From Podila epigama (Eukaryota > Mortierellomycota > Mortierellomycetes > Mortierellales > Mortierellaceae): a DNA stretch of 11,427 bases. Below are positions 6,599 through 11,427 of the stretch, one piece after another. The position numbers and the translations under genes are program-made. Within the stretch, counting starts at the first letter, position 1; every line of letters begins with the position of its first letter. Under the pieces are notes generated by a model. That model was not told the origin of the DNA and ran no database searches. It was given only the letters and a program-made list of their open reading frames with translations. The stretch covers positions 1-11,427 of the forward strand of contig JAAAVE010000974.1 of NCBI GenBank assembly GCA_015679605.1, read 5' to 3'.

Positions 6599-8020
6599 CT
6601 AATCGAAACTTTGGAAAGAAAATGGCTTTGACGGCCGTTCAACATGTTCGAACCGACAAAACCCAAGATCGACCGTATTGACATGCTGCAAAGCAGAAAC
6701 GGCCGTCAACAACGCTGCACGATGCTGTCGGCGCGTCCACGAAACATGGGGAAACTCGTAGCGAGGGTTCAGGTTCCTCCAACCTTGCTTCTGAATCTCG
6801 GCTTCATATGCGATTTCAATGGAACATGCGTCCTCGATAGTTTCGTGTTGGCAGGACGCGGAGTCGGTGTAGGATTCATAAAATTTCGGCTTCAGCGTAA
6901 ACGTTTTGAGATTGCTGCCAATCCATGGTCGAGCGAAGAGTGCCTTATCAGTCGCCTCCGAATACCCTGGATGCCCATCAATGACAAGTAGGAGATGTTC
7001 CAACTTTGGACAGGACGAGAGAATCCTTCCTGCACTGACAAAGGACTCTGCGGCTGTCGATCTACCATGGATGTAGAGATGCAAAACCTCGAGAGAGTGT
7101 GCACTGCCACGGAGTAAAGCGTCACATATGACCGTGGAAAAGTCGCCCATCGACATCTCAATTTGAACAAGGTTGTTCGTGGCCTGGATGAATGTGAGGT
7201 AATATTCCATTGACAATGTTGAAGAACCGGATTCCCAAAACCTTAAGCCCTTCACTTTCGGACAGTGCTCATGTAGGATCTTGGATAGCCAGACTATATT
7301 GGACTTACGATGGCGCAGATCCCAGCAAAATTCAAGTATATACAGTGTCTCAACATTGGGGCAATGTTGTAGAAGGCTGAATAACCACGTAGGTCTAGCT
7401 GGATGAAACCTAACACACAGGTTCTTGATGCCAATGTAGAGGCTCCAGTCATCAAAGTCCAGGACAGTGTCGTAATGAACATTCAGGCTCAACGATTCCA
7501 GGCCCTGGTTGTTATCGAGTATACTCCTCAAGATGTCTGGCTTCAGACGACATTCTCCACCCAGACACAGGTGTCGCAGAGCTGTCATCTTTAGCAGGGC
7601 TGGAGTAATAGCCACGAGCCCAGATTTTGAAAAGGACAACTGTGTCACGTTCAGGGAGACCAAGGCAGGGTTGGTCTGCAAGAGGTAGACAACATCTCGA
7701 TGCCAACTGTCAAATGCTCCTAGATGCAATCCCCTGAGCTGACTCACCCGTGGAATTTCCCTTCGAATCAATCCGAAGAGTCTGATGTATCGAATGTGCT
7801 GGCTGTTGTCATGAGCTGTCATCTCTGGGATATTCATAACACGGAAAAGACTGTCATCGTACACCATCCAGAGGAGAGGCGTCAACAAATCGCGCCAGAG
7901 CCGACAGACTGTGATGCAAGAGATGAGGTCCTTGGGGCGAAATCGGTTAGAGAACCATAGAGGTACAAACCAGCCTATGTGCAGGACCATTTCCGGTGTC
8001 TGCAGCACTTGTTGTGACAT
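6599..8020 (-). CDS. F-box/LRR-like protein, array copy 3
   Basis: 473 residues, intact. F-box at residues 5-55 (LQTPEMVLHIG ... DLISCITVCRLWRDLLTPLLW). LRR-like region about 85-385 (LRGLHLGA, ALVSLNV, ALRHLCLGG, QGLESLSLNV, CPNVETLYI, NLVQIEMS, SLEVLHLYI, CPKLEHLLLV, NLKTFTL). The Cys-region is weaker than in copies 2 and 5 (SASCQ ... ACSIEIAYEAEIQKQGW). The tail ends RPSKPFSFQSFD, the family's usual ending. The start is the Met-Ser shared by all copies, in a CACAAATGTCA context with A at -3. With copy 2 it forms the closest pair at the N-terminus. Nothing suggests decay. Role as SCF adaptor is inferred. Confidence 0.9.
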   Translation of the reverse strand: MSQQVLQTPEMVLHIGWFVPLWFSNRFRPKDLISCITVCRLWRDLLTPLLWMVYDDSLFRVMNIPEMTAHDNSQHIRYIRLFGLIRREIPRVSQLRGLHLGAFDSWHRDVVYLLQTNPALVSLNVTQLSFSKSGLVAITPALLKMTALRHLCLGGECRLKPDILRSILDNNQGLESLSLNVHYDTVLDFDDWSLYIGIKNLCVRFHPARPTWLFSLLQHCPNVETLYILEFCWDLRHRKSNIVWLSKILHEHCPKVKGLRFWESGSSTLSMEYYLTFIQATNNLVQIEMSMGDFSTVICDALLRGSAHSLEVLHLYIHGRSTAAESFVSAGRILSSCPKLEHLLLVIDGHPGYSEATDKALFARPWIGSNLKTFTLKPKFYESYTDSASCQHETIEDACSIEIAYEAEIQKQGWRNLNPRYEFPHVSWTRRQHRAALLTAVSALQHVNTVDLGFCRFEHVERPSKPFSFQSFD

Positions 8021-8147
8021 TTGTGAATGAAATGAAATGAAGTGAGTTTTTTTTTTTTTTTTTTTTTTTGTGCGTGTGTGCTCAGCTTAGTGTTTGCACA
8101 CGACATGCATACATGGTACATGATCTTTATTTTTCTATTTCTTGGTG
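8021..8147 (-). promoter_or_regulatory. Spacer between copies 4 and 3
   Basis: 127 bp. In transcription direction: AATAAA at 8131-8126 (17 nt after the copy 4 stop), a CATGTACCATG-type element, a short CA run, a 23-nt A-tract (T-run 8047-8069 on the plus strand), then pyrimidine-rich leader with repeated TTTCAT and CACAA before ATG. The A-tract is about 30 nt from the start codon. Confidence 0.6.
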
Positions 8148-9575
8148 TTATGAAGACCGAGTCCCGAATGAAAACACCTTTAACGGCCGTTTAGTATGTT
8201 CGAACTGACAAAACCCAAGATCTACCATGCTGACATGCCGCATGGCAGAAACTGCCTCCATCATCACCTCGCGATGCCTCTTTCGAGACGACGATTTATG
8301 GGACTTGTACTGTTCACCTTTGTTTTTCCAACCTTGCTGTTGGATCTCGGCGTCATATTTGATTTCACTCAAACATTCGCCATTTGAAGCCTTGTCTTCG
8401 CAGTGTCGAGGGGAACGCCAGAAGGATGGTCTCTCTTCAGGCCTCAGGATAATCGTCTTGAGGTTGCTGCAGACCCATGGTTGCGCAACAAGCGCATTGT
8501 TCAATGTAAACGAATACTTTGGATAACGTTTGAAAATGAGTTGAACATGTTCCAGCTTGGGACAAGACGACAGAACATGTCCTGCGCTGATAAACGTTTC
8601 TGAATATTCAGTATCGCCTTCGAGATCAAGAATCAAAGCCTCGAGGGAGTGTGCACTTCCGGGAAGGATGGCACTACATGTGGCAGTGTAAAAAACGTCC
8701 AGTTTCAGCCAGAGTTGGACGAGATTGCTGGAGGTATGGAGGATTGTACCGAAGTCGTTCCTTAAGTGTTCGATAAACTTCAAGAATTTGACTTTACGGC
8801 AGTGCTCTTGCAGGATCTTGGGTAGCAGATCTTTTTGGGGCAGGCTATCACACCCAGCGTCGAAAGTCCCGATAATGGACAGTTCTTCCACATTGGGGCA
8901 ATGTTATAATAAAGAGAATAACCAAGTCGGGTTGGCGACAGAGTTCTCCAGGCGCAGCTTATTGATTTGTGGGTAGTCGCGCCATTCATCAAAATACGGG
9001 TCCTTTACGAACCAAAGGTCCAGGCACAACGACTCCAGGCGCGGGTTGTTGTCGAGTATTCTCTTCATTTCGATTGGCCACAAGTAGAGGGGTCCATGGA
9101 GGCTCAGGCGCTGTAAGTTCGTCAAGGGCTTGACCACGGTTTCAACAGAGAACAATTGCCCCGCGCGCCCACCACAAAAGTACAGGGGCACGTCCAGGGA
9201 CATGTCCAGGGAAACCAAACCTGGGTTCGCCTTCATGAGTTCATCGACTTGGCTATCCTTTATACGACCCATTATTAATTGCAGTTCTTTGAGCTGAGTG
9301 GTCTGCGGAATGTCCACTTGAAAAACTCCGGAGGCACTTATGAACCGAATGTGGTGCTTGTTGGCAAGACACCCTGCTTTTGGAACTCTTTGCGCGCGGA
9401 ACTCGTTCTCATCATACACCATCCAGAGTAGAGGCGTCAACACATTGTGCCAGAACCGACAGACTTTGATGCAAGAGATGAGGTCCAATCGACGGAAGCT
9501 GTTGGATTGCCAGAGAGGGACAAACCATCCGATGCGAAAGACCAATTCCGGTGTCTGCAGCACTTTTTTTGACAT
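8148..9575 (-). pseudogene. F-box/LRR-like array copy 4, nonsense mutation
   Basis: The frame runs 475 codons from the family Met-Ser start (9575) to 8148, but codon 224 (8906-8904) is TAA. Paralogues have CAA or CAG (Gln) in the same block, so the first half ends TWLFSLL-stop and the second continues HCPNVEELS in the same frame. A single C-to-T change explains it. No other frame break is seen, so the loss is recent or the truncated 223-residue product still has a use. That product would keep the F-box (LQTPELVFRIG ... DLISCIKVCRFWHNVLTPLLW) and lose most of the LRR-like region. The downstream half is still family-like (SLEALILDL, CPKLEHVQLI, NLKTIILRP, AEIQQQGW, VDLG). About 8 residues are missing before NLVQLWL relative to copies 1 and 2. 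It is the most divergent copy. A sequencing error at this base is the alternative. Confidence 0.8.
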
Positions 9576-9682
9576 TTTGTGATTAGGAGAATGGATGAAT
9601 TTTTTTTTTATTTTTTTTTTATTGAGTGGCTATGGTACCATGGCGTGACATATGGGGTTTAAATTCATGCGCATGGATGCTT
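9576..9682 (-). promoter_or_regulatory. Spacer between copies 5 and 4
   Basis: 107 bp. In transcription direction: the ATGGTACCAT palindrome, AATAAA at 9623-9618 about 60 nt after the copy 5 stop, two 10-nt A-runs separated by T, then a pyrimidine-rich leader ending CACAAA before ATG. The poly(A) signal is 43 nt from the copy 4 ATG. Confidence 0.6.
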
Positions 9683-10278
9683 TCACCAGCGAGTCTGAAA
9701 AGTAAATATCTTTGACGGCCTTTCAGCATGTTCATACCGGTGACAACCAAGATCAACTGTATTGACATGCTGCAAAGCAGAAGCTGCCGCCAACAACGCT
9801 ACCCGATGCTTTAACCGAGCCAGCGGGACATGGTGAAACTCGTAGCTTGGGTCCAAGTTTCTCCAACCTTGCTTTTGAATCTCGGCTTCGCATGCCATTT
9901 CAATGGTACATGCGTACTTTGTAGTCTCGTGTTGGCAGGACGCAGAGCATAATAAGAAGGGTCCTTTATGTGCCGGCTTCAACGCAATAGTTTTAAGATT
10001 GCTGCAAATCCATGGTCGAGCGAAGAGTGCCTTGTCCATCTCTTCCGAATACCCTGGATGTCTTTCAATGACAAGTTGAAGATGTTCCAACTTTGGACAG
10101 GACGACAGAATCTTTCCTGCGCTGACAATGGGTTCTGCAGTTGTCAATTTGCCATGGATGTAGAGATGCAAAACCTCGAGAGAGTGTGCATTGCCTTGGA
10201 GTAAGGCGTCACAAAAGACAATGGAAAAGTCGTCCATCGTCAGCTGAAGTTGAACGAGATTGCTAGAGGCTTGGATGA

Positions 10279-10373
10279 CTAAGGTAATTCTCCGTTAACA
10301 AGGACGGCTACAGCAACGTGTTCGTGGTATTCGCGCTATGTGTCAAGATACTTTGATACTTTTACTTTCTTAC
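10279..10373 (-). other. Decayed exon segment, possible 95-nt intron
   Basis: In transcription direction the segment begins GTAAGAAAG at 10373 and ends ACCTTAG at 10279. A TTAAC branch-like element (within 10294-10299) lies 16-17 nt before the acceptor. Exon 1 (751 nt) plus exon 2 (596 nt) is 1347 nt, a multiple of three, and the junction reads EFFIQASSNL. The segment is homologous to coding sequence in the paralogues (CKKVKV equals CQKVKV or CKKLQV), so any intron would be newly made from exon. It also carries two AAAGTATC copies in tandem (10347-10362). Confidence 0.35.
10347..10362. repeat. 8-bp tandem duplication in copy 5
   Basis: GATACTTT occurs twice back to back on the plus strand. 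The paralogues have no such duplication at this point, and the insertion shifts the frame, leading to the stop at 10338-10336. Confidence 0.8.
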
Positions 10374-11124
10374 AGAACTCTTGTAGGATCATGGATAGCA
10401 AGGGTGCAGTGGGCCATTGAGGGCTCGAATCATAGGAAGGATCTTCATTCATGGACAGCGTTTTCACATTGGGGCAATGCTCTAAAAGACGGAATAACCA
10501 AGTGGGCTTGATGCGGTAAAATTGAAAGCATAGCGCCTTGATGCTCAAGTAGAGGCGCCAGTCGTCAAAGTCTGGGTCTGCTACTCGAAAGACATCCAAG
10601 GTCAACGATTCCAGACACTGGTTGTTGTCGAGGATACTCCTCAATACATCTGGCCTCACAAAAGAGCTTCCACAGAGACTCAGACATCGTAAGGATGTCA
10701 TCTTGAGCAGGACTGGAGTAATGGTCGTCATCCCAGACCTACCAGTAGTATTTAGAAATATGTCCAGGTAGAGCAAGGACGGGTTCGCCTCCACGAGTTG
10801 AAGAACTTGTTGATGCCAGCTATAAAATATCTGTAGACGCAATCCCTTGAGTCGAGTCACCTGCGGGATCTTTTTTCGAAACATTGCAAGGAGCCTCATG
10901 TACCGAATGTGCTGACTGTTGGCATGCACTGCCGACTCTGGGATGGTGGAAAACTTGTCATCATACACCATCCAGAGTAGAGGCGTCATCGCATCTCGCC
11001 AGAGTCGACAGACTTTGATGCATGAGATAAGGTCCTTTGGATGGAAGCTGTTGGATTGCCAGAGAGATACAAACTGGCCAATGTGAATGACCAATTCAGG
11101 TGTATGCAATACTTTTTGTGACAT

Positions 11125-11335
11125 TTTGCGAGTGGAGTGGGAAGTGTGGATAGAAGGAATGAGAAGAATGAATGGTTGGGATGAATGGATAAAAGAAAAT
11201 TTTCGATATCGTCCATGCATCGATATTTATCGATGTTAAAAGGGCCATACATCAAAGGGCGCCTTCCTCGGACAATACGAACGCAAAGATAGAGTGATTG
11301 TTGCACTCTTTCCATCCCTGAAGAGAAAGGATAAG
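11125..11335 (-). promoter_or_regulatory. Promoter and leader of copy 5, head of the array
   Basis: Unlike the internal spacers this flank has no long A-tract and no GGTACC palindrome. The 60 bases before ATG are strongly pyrimidine-rich on the coding strand (CATTCATTCTTCTCATTCC type), ending CGCAAAATG. Further up lie CGATATCG (11204-11211) and the inverted repeat CATCGATA-TT-TATCGATG (11218-11235), 94-111 bp before the ATG. No gene is seen; short frames here do not look coding. Confidence 0.45.
11218..11235. promoter_or_regulatory. CATCGATA-TT-TATCGATG inverted repeat
   Basis: Two perfect 8-bp arms around a TT centre. Each arm contains ATCGAT, and a further palindrome CGATATCG sits 6 bp closer to the gene. 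Position and dyad symmetry fit a site for a dimeric regulator of copy 5, but no factor is identified. Confidence 0.35.
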
Positions 11336-11404
11336 GACGCGTATCTGATGAGAAGAAATGTTGTTCTTGACACGACGTGTTCGTGTCATGATACGCGTCT
11401 TTTT
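11336..11404 (+). ncRNA. Nested stem-loop set, hammerhead-like junction
   Basis: Outer stem P1 is a perfect 10-bp pair, GACGCGTATC (11336-11345) with GATACGCGTC (11390-11399). Inside are P2, AAGAA/TTCTT (11353-11357 with 11364-11368), and P3, GACACGA/TCGTGTC with a 5-nt CGTGT loop (11369-11387). T5 follows at 11400-11404, as in a Pol III stop. The P1-P2 strand is CTGATGAG (11345-11352), the hammerhead ribozyme core sequence in its proper place for a type I form, and P3 ends in GTC, a valid cleavage triplet. However, the required GAA strand between P2 and P3 is essentially absent. It may be a decayed ribozyme, an unrelated structured RNA or a chance inverted repeat. Stems are seen directly; the RNA is inferred. 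Confidence 0.3.
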
Positions 11405-11427
11405 GCTTTATGAATTCAAAGGAGAGA

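Larger units (their letters stand above)
3533..11124 (-). repeat. Tandem array of five F-box/LRR-like gene units
   Basis: Five homologous genes lie head to tail on the minus strand. Their ATGs are at 4924, 6471, 8020, 9575 and 11124, giving repeat periods of 1547, 1549, 1555 and 1549 bp. All begin Met-Ser and share an F-box, the block TWLF-x-x-L(L/E)-x-x-CPNV, the block CDALL-x-x-x-A-x-SLEVL, the block LSSCP-(K/N)-L, and a C-terminal AEIQ(K/Q)QGW block. Spacers between stop and next ATG are 107, 127, 127 and 56 bp in transcription order. The near-constant period points to local tandem duplication by unequal crossing-over. Confidence 0.93.
9683..11124 (-). pseudogene. F-box/LRR-like array copy 5, disrupted or intron-containing
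   Basis: The first gene of the array. From ATG 11124 the frame is good for about 250 codons: F-box (LHTPELVIHIG ... DLISCIKVCRLWRDAMTPLLW), LRR-like blocks (SLRCLSLCG, QCLESLTLDV, CPNVKTLSM) and EFCKKVKV, then a stop at 10338-10336. Good family sequence resumes from about 10278 in another frame (ASSNLVQLQLTMDDF, CDALL, SLEVLHLYI, CPKLEHLQLVI, ACTIEMACEAEIQKQGW, VDLG) and ends at 9683. Between them lie an 8-bp tandem duplication and probable small deletions. Splicing 10373-10279 (GTAAGA to TTAG, 95 nt) would rejoin the halves in frame as a 448-residue protein lacking about 27 family residues. So it is either a pseudogene or a rescued gene. A 32-residue upstream extension from 11220 is not conserved and is read as leader. 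Confidence 0.7.

Noticed and set aside
8047-8069. A-tracts between copies as poly(A) tails of retroposed genes
   Set aside because: The unit length is nearly constant, all copies point the same way and spacers share other sequence, which fits tandem DNA duplication. The tracts lie close to the next ATG, as promoter poly(dA:dT) does.
8904-8906. Reassigned TAA as a glutamine codon
   Set aside because: Copy 2 and the Ser-rich gene end with TAA and no other in-frame TAA is seen, so the standard code with one nonsense mutation is simpler.
11125-11220. 32-residue N-terminal extension of F-box copy 5
   Set aside because: It is encoded by the pyrimidine-rich leader, is not shared with any other copy, and the conserved start is 11124.

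Overview
The window looks like nuclear DNA of a filamentous fungus. My best guess is Mortierellomycota (Mortierella and relatives), because those genomes carry very large families of F-box proteins with motifs like the ones here. That placement is inferred from protein style, not from a marker gene. Other eukaryotic signs are AATAAA poly(A) signals, A-rich or pyrimidine-rich leaders before ATG, a consensus-like intron donor, homopolymer and dinucleotide microsatellites, and long Ser/Ala low-complexity protein tracts. There are no operons of bacterial type, ribosome-binding sites or tRNAs.

Left part (1-1610, minus strand): one gene for a Ser-rich, largely disordered protein with a Lys-rich patch followed by ten alanines. 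Its function is unknown. Middle part (about 1610-3444): a gene-poor intergenic stretch with (AG)n, a 7-bp TGACAGA-type tandem array, (GT)n, (ATT)n and A6T repeats, a cluster of four copies of TGACAACCTT on both strands, and at most one doubtful small ORF (2775-3128, plus strand).

Right part (3533-11124, all minus strand): a head-to-tail array of five paralogous F-box/LRR-like genes. In transcription order they are copy 5 (11124), copy 4 (9575), copy 3 (8020), copy 2 (6471) and copy 1 (4924). Their start codons are 1547-1555 bp apart, so the array is a 1.55-kb tandem repeat with spacers of only 56-127 bp. Copies 1, 2 and 3 have intact reading frames. Copy 4 has one in-frame stop where the others have Gln (codon 224). 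Copy 5 has a decayed stretch with an 8-bp tandem duplication and frame shifts. That stretch is bounded by GTAAGA and TTAG, and removing it as a 95-nt intron would restore the frame. Intact members probably act as substrate adaptors of SCF (Skp1-Cullin-F-box) ubiquitin ligases: the N-terminal F-box would bind Skp1 and the repeat region would select targets.

Right end (11125-11427): the promoter region of the first gene of the array, with two AT-rich palindromes, and beyond it on the plus strand a compact nested stem-loop set (11336-11404). It forms a three-way junction, carries CTGATGAG in the position expected for a hammerhead ribozyme and is followed by T5, but it lacks the second half of the catalytic core. 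This and the copy-5 scar are the observations I would check first.
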